64,000 bases of DNA from JAIBJN01 sp035461525 (GTDB lineage: Bacteria; Actinomycetota; Thermoleophilia; Gaiellales; Gaiellaceae): positions 1 through 64,000 of the forward strand of contig DATHVD010000050.1 of assembly GCA_035461525.1 (NCBI GenBank), written 5' to 3'. Below, in pieces: positions 10,648 through 19,050 of the stretch (within the stretch, counting starts at the first letter, position 1; the number at the start of each line of letters is the position of its first letter). Under the pieces are notes generated by a model. That model searched no databases. It had not been told where the DNA came from and saw only the letters and a list, made by a program, of their open reading frames with translations. The position numbers and the translations under genes are program-made.

Positions 10648-10910
10648 CACGGCGGCGGGTGATCGTCCACGGGCTCGTCCAGGGCGTGTTCTTCCGGGAC
10701 ACGACCCGGCGGCTCGCGCTCGCCCGCGACGTCTCCGGCTGGGTGCGGAACAACCTGGACGGCACGGTGGAGGCCGTCTTCGAGGGCGACGAGGAGGCGG
10801 TGACTGGGCTCGTCGCCTTCGCCCGCCGCGGGCCGGAGGGCGCGCGCGTCGCGCGGGTCGAGGTGCACGCGGAGGAGCCCGAGGGCCTTTCCGGCTTCGC
10901 CGTCGGCTGA
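10644..10910 (+). CDS. acyP: acylphosphatase
   Basis: Small cytosolic enzyme hydrolysing acyl phosphates, 88 aa, the usual length. It has the substrate loop GLVQGVFFR with the catalytic Arg, and GWVRNNLDGTVEAVFEG with the catalytic Asn. Its ATG overlaps the stop of the MFS gene (ATGA), so it is co-translated with it. Whether the pairing has functional meaning is unclear. Confidence 0.95.
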   Translation: MTRRRVIVHGLVQGVFFRDTTRRLALARDVSGWVRNNLDGTVEAVFEGDEEAVTGLVAFARRGPEGARVARVEVHAEEPEGLSGFAVG

Positions 10911-10916
10911 GATTCG

Positions 10917-10945
10917 GGAACCCTGCCGGGCCGGGCGGTGTAGTC
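10917..10945 (+). promoter_or_regulatory. possible ECF-sigma promoter
   Basis: GGAACC at 10917-10922 is followed about 17 nt later by GTAGTC (10940-10945), resembling the GGAAC/GTC pattern of extracytoplasmic-function sigma factors. It lies upstream of a secreted protein gene that, unlike most nearby genes, has a leader with a strong ribosome site. Pattern seen by eye only; no cognate sigma factor is in the window. Confidence 0.3.
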
Positions 10946-10966
10946 GTGGCGACAAGGAGGACTCGC

Positions 10967-11554
10967 ATGAGAAAACTGCTCTTCGCCACGACCCTGGTCG
11001 GCGGCCTCGCTCTCGCCTACGCAGGAGCGGCCAGCGCCGGGTGCGCCGCGACCGTCGGCCTCGCGCCGCCGCCGGCCGCGCTCGAGCCCGGAGAGACGTG
11101 GACGGCGCGGATGACCGTACTCCAGCACGGGGTGCAGCCGCTCCCCGACCACGCCACCGCCCGGCCGACGCTCACGCTCGTCGACGGCGAGGGCGCCCGC
11201 CGGACGTTCGTCGCCAGGCCCACGAGCGACCCCGCCGTGTTCGAGGCCGCGGTCGTCTTCCCGGCGGCGGGCTCCTGGCGCTACGAGGTCTACGACGACT
11301 TCTCGACCGTCGACGGCAGGCCGGAGCCGTGCGCGCGGACGCACACGTTCGCGGCGGTGAGGATCGGAGGAGGCCCGTGGGCGCCCGCGGGCGGAGGCGA
11401 GGCCCCACCCGTCCCGGCTGCGGCCGTCCGCGCGGACGAGAGCCAGCCGCTGTGGCCCTTCGCCGTCGGCGCGGCAGCCGCGCTGGCGGCCGTCGCCGCG
11501 GGCGCGCTCGCGTGGCGGCGACGCACGCACTCGCCCCAGGCCGCCGCGCGCTGA
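10967..11554 (+). CDS. secreted, membrane-anchored protein with YtkA/FixH-like beta domain
   Basis: 195-aa exported protein. The ATG at 10967 is set by the AAGGAGG site 7 nt upstream, giving an N-terminal signal sequence ending near AGAASA. The body is a beta-sandwich-like domain (LEPGETWTARMTVLQHG, then PAAGSWRYEVYDDF) resembling YtkA/FixH or copper-resistance extracellular domains. A C-terminal membrane helix follows with an Arg-rich tail (AWRRRTH). No catalytic motif is evident. Function unknown; exposure on the outer face is inferred from topology. Confidence 0.75.
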   Translation: MRKLLFATTLVGGLALAYAGAASAGCAATVGLAPPPAALEPGETWTARMTVLQHGVQPLPDHATARPTLTLVDGEGARRTFVARPTSDPAVFEAAVVFPAAGSWRYEVYDDFSTVDGRPEPCARTHTFAAVRIGGGPWAPAGGGEAPPVPAAAVRADESQPLWPFAVGAAAALAAVAAGALAWRRRTHSPQAAAR

Positions 11555-11579
11555 CTGCGAGCGAATCCGGCACGCATTC

Positions 11580-11660
11580 GGCACGAAGCGCGCACCACAC
11601 GCGCGCTTCTCGGGGCTATGCTCGAACGCGGGTGGTGGTCCGGGGTGGCCCCGGACGGCA
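11580..11660 (+). repeat. dispersed intergenic repeat, copy A
   Basis: Reads GGCACGA, CGCGCACCAC, then TATGCTCGAA, GGGTGGTGG and a perfect hairpin GTCCGGGG-TGG-CCCCGGAC (11638-11645 with 11649-11656), ending GGCAAGG. Three further copies share these blocks. It fills the gap between two convergent genes. The TATGCT box about 9 nt before GGGTGG suggests transcription into the hairpin, so this may be a small RNA gene; a bidirectional terminator or a non-autonomous mobile element are alternatives. Confidence 0.8.
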
Positions 11661-11664
11661 AGGC

Positions 11665-12099
11665 CTAGCGGAGGCGGGCGGCGCTCCCGGGATCGGGGTC
11701 GGGACGGCCGCGCTCGAGCGCCGCCGCCACCTTGCGCACGGCGGCCGCACTCCGGCGCCGGCCGATCACTCGCCACGCACGGTCGCCTCCGGGCGGTGCG
11801 GGCGTCGCCTCGACGAGCCACGCTCGCCCGACGCCGAGCCGCTTGCGCGCCTGGTCGGCGAGCTCGACGGCGGCCAGGGCCAGCGCGACCCCGAGCGCCG
11901 CGAAGGCCGAGAGGAAGCTGAGGGCGATCAGCCCGACGATCCCGATCGCGGTGAGCGTCCAGCCGAGCGGGCTCGAGGCGAACCTCCGGCCCTCCTCCCG
12001 CGCCGCCACCTCGCCGGCGTCCGCACCGTCGCCGGCCGGCTCGAGGCGGCGCGTCACCGTCCACCCGGTCCCGTCCGGCGCGACGACGCGACGCGTCAC
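11665..12099 (-). CDS. membrane protein of unknown function, paralogue 1
   Basis: 144-aa protein not recognised by family. A short N-terminal cytoplasmic segment includes PDGTGWTV, followed by one long or two closely spaced membrane helices (residues 49-80) and a basic cytoplasmic tail (RAWRVIGRRRSAAA). Its GTG overlaps the stop of the upstream frameshifted paralogue in GTGA. The two share layout and residues (PDG-WTV near the N-terminus, VEA after the helices), so they are a tandem duplication. Confidence 0.7.
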   Translation of the reverse strand: MTRRVVAPDGTGWTVTRRLEPAGDGADAGEVAAREEGRRFASSPLGWTLTAIGIVGLIALSFLSAFAALGVALALAAVELADQARKRLGVGRAWLVEATPAPPGGDRAWRVIGRRRSAAAVRKVAAALERGRPDPDPGSAARLR

Positions 12100-12448
12100 G
12101 CGACGACCTGCTCCTCGCCCTGCTCGAGCGCGGCCGCGATCCGCTTCGCCTTCCCCCCTGCGCGCCGCCAGCCGGCGACCTGCCGGCGGCGCGCCTCGCC
12201 GCCACCGCTCCGCGCCTCGACCGTCCAGGGCTTGGCGAGACGGACGCGGTGCGCGAAGAGGCCGGCAGGACGAGCAGCTCGAGCCCGAGGAAGACGAGCG
12301 GGAGGAGCGCGATCACGAGCAGGAACAGGGCGAGCGCGCCGAAGACGATGCGAACGACCGGGATCTCGACGAGCTCCGCGACCTCGCCGCCCGCTTCGAG
12401 CTCCTGGCCGGAGCGCCTCCGCCGGCGCGGCAGCCAGACCCGCCGCAC
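12096..12448 (-). pseudogene. frameshifted paralogue of the downstream membrane protein gene
   Basis: The 5' part encodes membrane helices (ALALFLLVIALLPLV) in one frame; the 3' part encodes the basic tail (VRLAKPWTVEA to GEEQVVA) in another. The switch falls near 12266, where restoring one base in a CCGGCC run rejoins the frames as LVLPGLFAHRVRL, matching the layout of the intact neighbour. Upstream, codons for GPDGSEWTV extend to a GTC at the 49-aa gene's stop, with no usual start before the GTG at 12448. Either a decaying duplicate or a single-base sequencing error. Confidence 0.55.
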
Positions 12449-12481
12449 GGTCCACTCCGACCCGTCCGGGCCCCTGACCTC

Positions 12482-12631
12482 CTAGCCGCAGCAGCCCTCC
12501 TTGTAGCGGCAAGCGAGGCAGTGCCAGCTGGCCTTCGTCCAGGTCATCTCCGCGCCGCAGCGGGGGCACGTCGCCTCGGCCTCGGCCTCGTCGGCCGGGA
12601 GCCGGCATTCCGCTGCGGGCGGACGGCTCAC
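12482..12631 (-). CDS. 49-aa zinc-ribbon protein coupled to guaA
   Basis: Very small protein with CPRC about 14 residues before CLAC, plus a preceding His (WHCLAC) and a terminal Cys pair: one four-Cys zinc ribbon fills the C-terminal half. The GTG overlaps the guaA stop by 4 nt (GTGA), indicating translational coupling. Frame, coupling and motif spacing support a real gene. Role unknown; it could bind nucleic acid or a partner enzyme. Confidence 0.7.
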   Translation of the reverse strand: MSRPPAAECRLPADEAEAEATCPRCGAEMTWTKASWHCLACRYKEGCCG

Positions 12632-14208
12632 TCCCACTCGATCGTCGCGGGCGGCTTCGAGGAGAGGTCGAGCGCGACGCGGTTCACGGCGGGGATCTCG
12701 TTGATGATCCGGCTCGAGATCGTCTCGAGCAGGTCGTAGGGCAGCCGCGCCCAGTCGGCCGTCATGGCGTCCTCCGACGTGACCGCGCGGATGACGATCG
12801 GGTACGCGTACGTCCGCTCGTCGCCCTGGACGCCGACCGAGCGGACGGCCGGGAGAACCGCGAAGCACTGCCAGAGCTCCCGGTAGAGGCCGGCGCGGCG
12901 GATCTCCTCGAGGAGGACGGCGTCGGCCTCGCGCAGGATCTCGAGCCGCTCCTCCGTGACCTCGCCGATGATCCGGATGGCAAGGCCGGGACCCGGGAAG
13001 GGGTGGCGCCAGACCATCTCCTCCGGGAGGCCGAGCTCCTCGCCGACGCGGCGCACCTCGTCCTTGAAGAGCATCCGCAGCGGCTCGACCAGCTCCAGGT
13101 CCATCACCTCGGGGAGGCCGCCGACGTTGTGGTGCGACTTGATCGTCGCCGCGACGCCGTCGTCCGAGCCGCCCGACTCGATCACGTCCGAGTAAAGGGT
13201 TCCCTGCACGAGGTAGCGCACGTCCCCGAGCGTCCGCGCCTCCTCCTCGAAGACGCGGATGAACGCCTCGCCGATCGCCTTGCGCTTCTCCTCGGGGTCG
13301 GCGACGCCCGCGAGCCGCGCGAGGAAGCGCTCGCGCGCGTCGACGTGGATGAGCGGGACGTGGAAGTGGCGCCCGAAGGTCTCGACCACCTGGGCGGCCT
13401 CGTCCTTGCGGAGGAGGCCGTGGTCGACGAACACGCAGGTCAGCTGGTCGCCCACGGCCTTGTGGACGAGGAGCGCGGCGACCGCCGAGTCGACTCCGCC
13501 CGAGAGCCCGCAGAGGACGCGCTCGCCGCCCACTTGCGCGCGGATCCGCGCGACCTCCTCCTCGATGACTGCGGCGGCCGTCCACACGGGCGGGGCGCCG
13601 GCGACCCGGTAGAGAAAGTTCTTGAGGATGCCCGTGCCGTGCTCGGTGTGGAGCACCTCGGGGTGAAACTGGACGCCGTAGAGGCCGCGCCCGTGATCCT
13701 CGAAGGCGGCGATGGGCGCCGAGGGGGAGGCCGCGGTCACGCGCGCTCCCACGGGCGCCGCGGTCACGGAGTCGCGGTGGCTCATCCACGTCGCCTGCTC
13801 GGGCGGGAGTCCCGCGAAGAGCTCGGAGTCGGTCTCGGCGCGGACGTCGGCGCGGCCGAACTCGGAGAGGTTCGTGCGCTCGACCGTGCCGCCGAGCTCG
13901 AGCGCCATCAGCTGCATCCCGTAGCAGATGCCGAGCACGGGAACCCCGAGCTCGAAGATGCCCGGGTCGGCGTGCGGAGCGCCGTCGGCGTACACGGAGG
14001 CCGGGCCGCCGGAGAGCACGAGCGCGAGCGGCCGCCGCGCGGCGAGCGCGGCCGGCGAGGTCGTGTGGTGGACGATCTCCGAGTAGACGCGGCACTCGCG
14101 CACGCGCCGGGCGATGAGCTGCGAGTACTGGCCGCCGAAGTCGACGACGAGGACGGGACGCTCTTCCGGGGCGGGCTCGGGGACCGGGAGCGGGACGACC
14201 TCGCCCAC
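12628..14208 (-). CDS. guaA: GMP synthase (glutamine-hydrolysing)
   Basis: Amidates XMP to GMP. 526 aa: a class I glutamine amidotransferase domain (GGQYSQL, nucleophile in GICYGMQ, His-Glu in GVQFHPEVLH), an ATP pyrophosphatase P-loop (CGLSGGVDSAVA), then the GMP-synthase dimerisation domain to IEWE. The GTG at 14208 overlaps the guaB stop (TAGTG); a longer upstream frame is only shadow of guaB. It directly follows guaB, so the two-step IMP-to-GMP branch is one transcript. Confidence 0.97.
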   Translation of the reverse strand: MGEVVPLPVPEPAPEERPVLVVDFGGQYSQLIARRVRECRVYSEIVHHTTSPAALAARRPLALVLSGGPASVYADGAPHADPGIFELGVPVLGICYGMQLMALELGGTVERTNLSEFGRADVRAETDSELFAGLPPEQATWMSHRDSVTAAPVGARVTAASPSAPIAAFEDHGRGLYGVQFHPEVLHTEHGTGILKNFLYRVAGAPPVWTAAAVIEEEVARIRAQVGGERVLCGLSGGVDSAVAALLVHKAVGDQLTCVFVDHGLLRKDEAAQVVETFGRHFHVPLIHVDARERFLARLAGVADPEEKRKAIGEAFIRVFEEEARTLGDVRYLVQGTLYSDVIESGGSDDGVAATIKSHHNVGGLPEVMDLELVEPLRMLFKDEVRRVGEELGLPEEMVWRHPFPGPGLAIRIIGEVTEERLEILREADAVLLEEIRRAGLYRELWQCFAVLPAVRSVGVQGDERTYAYPIVIRAVTSEDAMTADWARLPYDLLETISSRIINEIPAVNRVALDLSSKPPATIEWE

Positions 14209-15719
14209 TACCGACCGGGCCTGTAGTTGGGCGCTTCCTTGACGATGGAGACGTCGTGCGGGTGGCTCTCGCGCTGGCCCGCGGCCGTGACGCGGACGAA
14301 GCGGGCCTCCTTCAGCTCCTCGACCGTGGCGGCGCCGCAGTAGCCCATGGCCTGGCGCACGCCGCCGACGAGCTGGTGGACGACGTTGCGAAGCGGGCCC
14401 TTGTACGCGACCCGCGCCTCGATGCCCTCGGGCACGAGCTTCGCGACCTCGTCCACGTCCTGCTGGAAGTAGCGGTCGCTCGAGTGCCGGGCCCGCATCG
14501 CCCCGACGGAGCCCATGCCGCGGTACTCCTTGAACTGCTCGCCCTGGTGGAAGACGATCTCGCCCGGGCTCTCGTCCGTGCCGGCGAGAAGGCCGCCGAG
14601 CATGACCGTGTCGGCGCCGGCGGCGAGGGCCTTCGCCACGTCGCCCGAGAACTGGATGCCACCGTCGGCGACGAGCGGCACGCCGTGGCGGGCTGCGACC
14701 TGGGCGCAATCGTAGATCGCCGTCACCTGCGGGACACCGATGCCGGCGACGACCCTCGTCGTGCAGATCGCGCCCGGGCCCATGCCGACCTTGACGGCGT
14801 CGGCGCCGACGTCCACGAGAGCCTCGGCCGCCTCGGGCGTGGCCACGTTCCCGGCGATCACGGGCACGTCGTGGCGCGCCTTCAGCTCGCGCACCGCGTC
14901 GAGCACGCCGACGGAGTGGCCGTGGGAGGTGTCGACGACGAGCACGTCCACGTCCTCCGCGACGAGGGCGGCCGCGCGCTCGAGGCCTTCGACGCCGGTG
15001 CCCACCGCGGCCGCGACGCGCAGGCGGCCCTGGTCGTCCTTGGTCGCGAGCGGGAAGCGAATGCGCTTCTCGATGTCCTTGACCGTGATGAGGCCCTTGA
15101 GCCGCCCGTCGGCGTCGACGACTGGGAGCTTCTCGATCTTGTGCTCGTGGAGGACGGCGCGCGCCTCCTCGAGCGTCGTCCCCACCGGGACGGTGACGAG
15201 GTCGCGCGCGGTCATGAGGTCGGAGACCAGCAGGCTCGTGTCGTCCTCGAAGCGGAGGTCGCGGTTCGTGAGGATGCCGACGAGGCGGCCGTCCTCGTCT
15301 GTGATCGGGACGCCTGAGATCCGGTACGTGGACATGAGCTCGAGCGCCTGCGCGACGGGCGCGCCGGGCGGGAGCGTCACCGGCTCGACGATCATCCCCG
15401 CCTCGGAGCGCTTGACTTTGTCCACCTCGGCCGCCTGCGCGTCGACCGGCAGGTTGCGGTGGACGACGCCGATGCCGCCCTCGCGCGCGAGCGCGATCGC
15501 CATCCGCGCCTCGGTGACCGTGTCCATCGCCGCCGAGACGATCGGGATCTCGAGCTCGATCGCGCGCGTCAGGCGCGTTCGCGTCGAGACCTCGCCCGGG
15601 AGCACGCTCGAGGCGGCGGGGACGAGAAGCACGTCGCCGAAGGTGAGGCCCTCCTTGGCGAACTTGCGCTCAAGGGTCAGGAGCCGCTCGATCTCCTCCT
15701 GACGCAGCGCGACGCTCAC
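14208..15719 (-). CDS. guaB: inosine-5'-monophosphate dehydrogenase
   Basis: Oxidises IMP to XMP with NAD+, the first committed step to GMP. 503 aa with FGDVLLVPA at the N-terminus, SAAMDTVTE, two CBS domains (about residues 105-225) and the catalytic Cys loop GPGAICTTRVV. The flap region YRGMGSVGAM and the Arg-Tyr DRYFQ are present. GTG start at 15719 with TACGAT 9 nt upstream, a leaderless arrangement. First gene of guaB-guaA-zinc ribbon. Confidence 0.97.
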   Translation of the reverse strand: MSVALRQEEIERLLTLERKFAKEGLTFGDVLLVPAASSVLPGEVSTRTRLTRAIELEIPIVSAAMDTVTEARMAIALAREGGIGVVHRNLPVDAQAAEVDKVKRSEAGMIVEPVTLPPGAPVAQALELMSTYRISGVPITDEDGRLVGILTNRDLRFEDDTSLLVSDLMTARDLVTVPVGTTLEEARAVLHEHKIEKLPVVDADGRLKGLITVKDIEKRIRFPLATKDDQGRLRVAAAVGTGVEGLERAAALVAEDVDVLVVDTSHGHSVGVLDAVRELKARHDVPVIAGNVATPEAAEALVDVGADAVKVGMGPGAICTTRVVAGIGVPQVTAIYDCAQVAARHGVPLVADGGIQFSGDVAKALAAGADTVMLGGLLAGTDESPGEIVFHQGEQFKEYRGMGSVGAMRARHSSDRYFQQDVDEVAKLVPEGIEARVAYKGPLRNVVHQLVGGVRQAMGYCGAATVEELKEARFVRVTAAGQRESHPHDVSIVKEAPNYRPGR

Positions 15720-15762
15720 CTTGGAGCGATCGTACCAGCCGGCTCCGCCGGCCCCGACGGAC

Positions 15763-16716
15763 CTACTGCGCGACGCGCTCGAGGCGCTCGAGCTCGACCA
15801 GCGGCGCGAGCCTGCTCGCCTCGCGCGGGTCGAAGCGGCCGGCGCCGGCCTCGAGCACCGAGGCTGCGCCGGCGGCCACGGCCGAGCGCACGGCGTCCTC
15901 GAAGGAGCGGCCGTCGACGCGGGCGGCGAGGAAGCCGGCGAGGAGCGTGTCGCCGGCGCCGACCGTCGAGACCGGCTCGACCTGGGGCGCGACCGCGCGG
16001 ACGCGGATCTCGGTGCGGTCCTCGCGCAGGAGGGCGTAGCACCCGGTCGGGAGCGTGATGAGGACGTTCCGGGCGCCCAGCTCGGCGATGGCGTCGAGCC
16101 CCGCGACGAGGTCCTCCTCGTCCACGAACTCGTGGCCGACGAGTGCCTCCGCCTCCCGCTGGTTGGGGGAGACGAGGTACGGCTCGCCCTCGACCGCCAG
16201 GCGCAGCGGCTCTCCCTCGGCGTCCACGACGGCCAGGAGCTGGCGACGATCGAGGTCGCGCACCAGCTCCCCGTAGAACTCGGGGTCGACGCCGCGCGGG
16301 AGCGAGCCCGCGACGACGACGAACTCGGCCCGTTGAGCCAGGTACGCGACCTTCTCGCGCAGGATCTCGAGCTCCTCGGCGGCGACGTCGGGCCCCCACT
16401 CGTAGATCTCGGTGTACGCGTTCGAGGTGGGGTCGAGCACGGCGATCGACGTGCGGGACTCGTGCCTGATCCGGACGAAGTCGTTGAGGATCCCCTCGCT
16501 CGTCAGCCCCTCGACGAGCAGCGTGCCGGTCTTGCCGCCCGCAAGCCCGGTGCAGACGACCGGGGCGCCGAGGAGCTTGAGCGCCCGTGCGACGTTGATG
16601 CCCTTCCCTCCGGCGCTCGGGAAGCCGACGCTCGCCCGGTGACGCTGGCCCGGCTGGAAGTTGGGCACGACCAGCGTCCGGTCGATTGCTGCGTTGAGCG
16701 TGACTGTGACGATCAT
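15763..16716 (-). CDS. 1-phosphofructokinase-family (PfkB) sugar-phosphate kinase
   Basis: 317-aa ribokinase/PfkB-family kinase. The N-terminus TLNAAIDRTL and the GGKGINVARAL motif are those of 1-phosphofructokinase and tagatose-6-phosphate kinase. The C-terminal signature TVGAGDTLLAGF has the catalytic Asp and anion hole. It probably phosphorylates a ketohexose phosphate at C6 or C1. No PTS or aldolase gene is adjacent, so the substrate is open. Confidence 0.88.
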   Translation of the reverse strand: MIVTVTLNAAIDRTLVVPNFQPGQRHRASVGFPSAGGKGINVARALKLLGAPVVCTGLAGGKTGTLLVEGLTSEGILNDFVRIRHESRTSIAVLDPTSNAYTEIYEWGPDVAAEELEILREKVAYLAQRAEFVVVAGSLPRGVDPEFYGELVRDLDRRQLLAVVDAEGEPLRLAVEGEPYLVSPNQREAEALVGHEFVDEEDLVAGLDAIAELGARNVLITLPTGCYALLREDRTEIRVRAVAPQVEPVSTVGAGDTLLAGFLAARVDGRSFEDAVRSAVAAGAASVLEAGAGRFDPREASRLAPLVELERLERVAQ

Positions 16717-16753
16717 CCGACTGCGGCGGCAACCCCCGCGACGATCCTACCCA

Positions 16754-17209
16754 CTAGACGGCCCAGCGGCGGTAGAGCGCCCGCGAGCGCGGGCCGAGGA
16801 GGGTCTCGGCGGCCGCGACGACCACGTCGTCCGAGTGGAAGGGGCCGAAGACGTCGGCGTCGAGGAGCTCCCGCACCGCGGGATCCTCGCTCGAGGCGAG
16901 CGCCTCGAGCACGGGGTAGGCGCGCTCGAGCGCGGCGACCTCGGCGACGTCCGCCTCGCGGAGGATGACCGCCCGTTGGAGGCGCAGGAGGTAGCGGCCG
17001 AGCGCGCCCGCGGCCGCCTTGGGGCGGTCGCGGCGGGCGGCCACGGCCTGGAGCTCGGGCGACTCCGCGAACCCGGGCACGGCTTCGCGGAGGTAGTCCG
17101 GCAGGCGCTCGAGATCGGCCGGAAGCGGCGGCGGCTCCCCGGCCGGCGCCGAGCCTGCGGCCACGATCTCGCGCGATCCCAGGAAGCGTCGCACGATTCG
17201 GCCCGCCAT
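16754..17209 (-). CDS. conserved-type hypothetical protein downstream of dacA
   Basis: 151-aa soluble, mainly helical acidic protein that I do not recognise; no signal peptide, membrane segment or metal motif. It is translationally coupled to the D,D-carboxypeptidase gene (TGATG overlap at 17209), suggesting shared expression. Codon use matches neighbours, supporting that it is coding. Confidence 0.7.
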   Translation of the reverse strand: MAGRIVRRFLGSREIVAAGSAPAGEPPPLPADLERLPDYLREAVPGFAESPELQAVAARRDRPKAAAGALGRYLLRLQRAVILREADVAEVAALERAYPVLEALASSEDPAVRELLDADVFGPFHSDDVVVAAAETLLGPRSRALYRRWAV

Positions 17210-18372
17210 CAGATCCCCGGGACGATCGCGCTCAGCATCGAGCCTGCCGCGGAGACGGCTCGGTCCGTGTACCAGCCGACGCGCGTTCGCAGGTCGGGCG
17301 CCTCGACGTCGCGCGTGGCGACGAGCTCGGTGCGCGCCACCTCGCGACCGTCGAGCGTGACGATCACCTCGCCGAGCACCTGGCCCCGCCTGACCGGGAG
17401 CTCGACCATGGCGGGGGCGACCACCCGCTCGACGAACTCGGCCCCGCTTCCGAGCCGGACGATCCGCGAGGCGCCCTCGGCGGCGGCGAGCCCGAGCCGC
17501 TCGTCCGAGAAGGGGATCGCGGCGGTTGCGTACCGCTCGCCCTCGCGCACGAGCGTGAAGCGAGCGTACTGGGCGAAGCCCCAGTCGAGGATCTCAGCCA
17601 GGTCGGCGTTCCGACGCTCGCGGGAAGGGCTGCCGAGGATGACGGCGTAGAGGGTCGTGCCGCCGCGGCGGGCCGCGACCACCTGCGACCAGCCGGCCCT
17701 GTTCGTGTGCCCGGTCTTCACCCCGAAGGTCCCCGGGTAGCTCCAGAGGAGGTCGTTCCAGCTCAGGAGCGAGCGGTTGCCCGCGATCGCGATCCTCTTC
17801 GTCCCCGAGAGCTTGCGGATGAGCGGCAGGCCCATGGAGACGCGGGCGAGCCTGAACACGTCCTCGGCGGTCGAATAGTGCCGCGGGCGGTCGAGGCCGT
17901 CCGGCCGGACGAAGTTCGTGTCTTCGAGCCCCAGCTCGTCCGCCTTCCGATTCATGAGCCGGACGAAGCGCTCGACGTTCCCGCCGGCGTGCGCCGCGAG
18001 GGCGAAGGCGGCGTCGTTGGCGCTCTGGACGAGAGCGGCGGCGACGAGGTCGCGAACGAGGAGCTGTTCTCCCGGGGCAAGGTAGATCGACGAGCCGCCC
18101 TGGCCGACCGCCCGAGGGGCGACGGTCGCCGTTTCGCCCGGGCGCGCCTGCTCGAGGGCGACGAGCGCCGTCATCAGCTTCGTGATGCTCGCCATCGGCA
18201 GCCGGCGGTCGGCGTTCTCCGCGTGGAGCACGTCCCCGGTGCGGCCGTCCGCGACGAGCACGGCGCGGGCCTCGACGGGCGGCGGCGCGGCCGCGAGCGC
18301 CGGCGCCGCCCACGCCGCGAGAGCGGCGAGCGCGACGAGGAGGACGGTGAAATGCGTGCGCACGACCGTCAA
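17209..18372 (-). CDS. dacA: D-alanyl-D-alanine carboxypeptidase (PBP5-like, S11)
   Basis: Trims the terminal D-Ala of peptidoglycan stem peptides outside the membrane. An N-terminal signal peptide is followed by the penicillin-binding triad: SITK (Ser62-Lys65), SAN (117-119) and KTG (219-221). A C-terminal beta domain ends in a hydrophobic stretch that may anchor it. The 387-aa frame opens with TTG at 18372; a GTG at 18363 is an alternative. A palindromic TATA-like box lies just upstream, shared with the divergent gene. Confidence 0.93.
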   Translation of the reverse strand: MTVVRTHFTVLLVALAALAAWAAPALAAAPPPVEARAVLVADGRTGDVLHAENADRRLPMASITKLMTALVALEQARPGETATVAPRAVGQGGSSIYLAPGEQLLVRDLVAAALVQSANDAAFALAAHAGGNVERFVRLMNRKADELGLEDTNFVRPDGLDRPRHYSTAEDVFRLARVSMGLPLIRKLSGTKRIAIAGNRSLLSWNDLLWSYPGTFGVKTGHTNRAGWSQVVAARRGGTTLYAVILGSPSRERRNADLAEILDWGFAQYARFTLVREGERYATAAIPFSDERLGLAAAEGASRIVRLGSGAEFVERVVAPAMVELPVRRGQVLGEVIVTLDGREVARTELVATRDVEAPDLRTRVGWYTDRAVSAAGSMLSAIVPGI

Positions 18373-18373
18373 G

Positions 18374-18382
18374 GCTATAACT
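18374..18382. promoter_or_regulatory. shared divergent -10 element between dacA and the 113-aa gene
   Basis: GCTATAACT contains TATAAC on the plus strand and TATAGC on the minus strand. The rightward gene starts 8 nt after TATAAC, and dacA starts within a few nt (TTG) or 10-11 nt (GTG) on the other side, so one AT-rich element could serve two leaderless transcripts. Seen directly; activity inferred. Confidence 0.4.
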
Positions 18383-18389
18383 CGTGGGG

Positions 18390-18731
18390 ATGGCGGCGGA
18401 GGAGCCTGGTTCCAAGCCCGAGCGCGTTCGCGGCGTCGAACGGTCGCTGCAGGTGCGCCTGGGCGAGCTGGGCGGGTTCGAGCTGCGGCCGACGCGCGTC
18501 TTCCTCTGGAACGGCGAGCGCGAGCGGAACGAGCGGGTGCTGCCGCTCGGGAGTCCCCCGAAGAGCCTGGAGATCGCGCGCCGACCGCGGGAGCTGCACG
18601 CCGGCGCCGTCGAGGTGCGGACGCTCGGGAACCCGCTCCTGACGATCGCCCTCGCCGGCGTGCACGCGGTGCGAAAGCTCCGGGAGCCGAAGCCGCCCGC
18701 TACTGGACGCGGATCCGCTGGCGCGGGCTGA
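18390..18731 (+). CDS. hypothetical protein
   Basis: 113-aa frame divergent from dacA. Arg/Glu-rich and without membrane segments. The middle, DVRL-like LQVRLGELGGFELRPTRVF, looks like a small beta-rich domain. TATAAC sits 8 nt before the ATG. G/C at third positions agrees with neighbouring genes. Its last 32 bp overlap the LysM gene on the opposite strand. No family recognised; moderately likely to be real. Confidence 0.5.
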   Translation: MAAEEPGSKPERVRGVERSLQVRLGELGGFELRPTRVFLWNGERERNERVLPLGSPPKSLEIARRPRELHAGAVEVRTLGNPLLTIALAGVHAVRKLREPKPPATGRGSAGAG

Positions 18732-19050
18732 GGGCGAGCGGGTCGATGCCGGGGTTGAGCTCGAGGAGCGTGCCCACGTCCGTGTCGAAGCGCTCGGCGA
18801 TCGACTCGAGCGTGTCCCCGGCGCGGACGCGGTAGAACTGCCGCTCCCGCCCGGGCTCGACGCCGTCCGTGTCCGGCGGCTGCTCGGGCGCGGCGTTCGT
18901 GGGCGCGGTCGTCCCGGCGCCGTTCGAGACGGCCTCGCCGTCCTGCTCGAGACCGCGCTGGACGAGGACCACGAGCACGGTCGCGGCGAGGAAGAACGCG
19001 AGCGGGGCCGCGAGCCGGGCGGCCCAGACGCGCAGGCGCTCGGGGTTCAC
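18700..19050 (-). CDS. LysM-domain membrane-anchored protein
   Basis: 116-aa protein with one N-terminal membrane helix (residues 13-30), a Pro/Thr/Glu linker, and a C-terminal LysM domain (YRVRAGDTLESIAERF through LNPGIDP to the end). LysM domains bind the glycan strands of peptidoglycan; outward orientation is inferred. The GTG overlaps the pyrF stop by GTGA, so it is co-translated with pyrF. Confidence 0.88.
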   Translation of the reverse strand: MNPERLRVWAARLAAPLAFFLAATVLVVLVQRGLEQDGEAVSNGAGTTAPTNAAPEQPPDTDGVEPGRERQFYRVRAGDTLESIAERFDTDVGTLLELNPGIDPLALSPRQRIRVQ

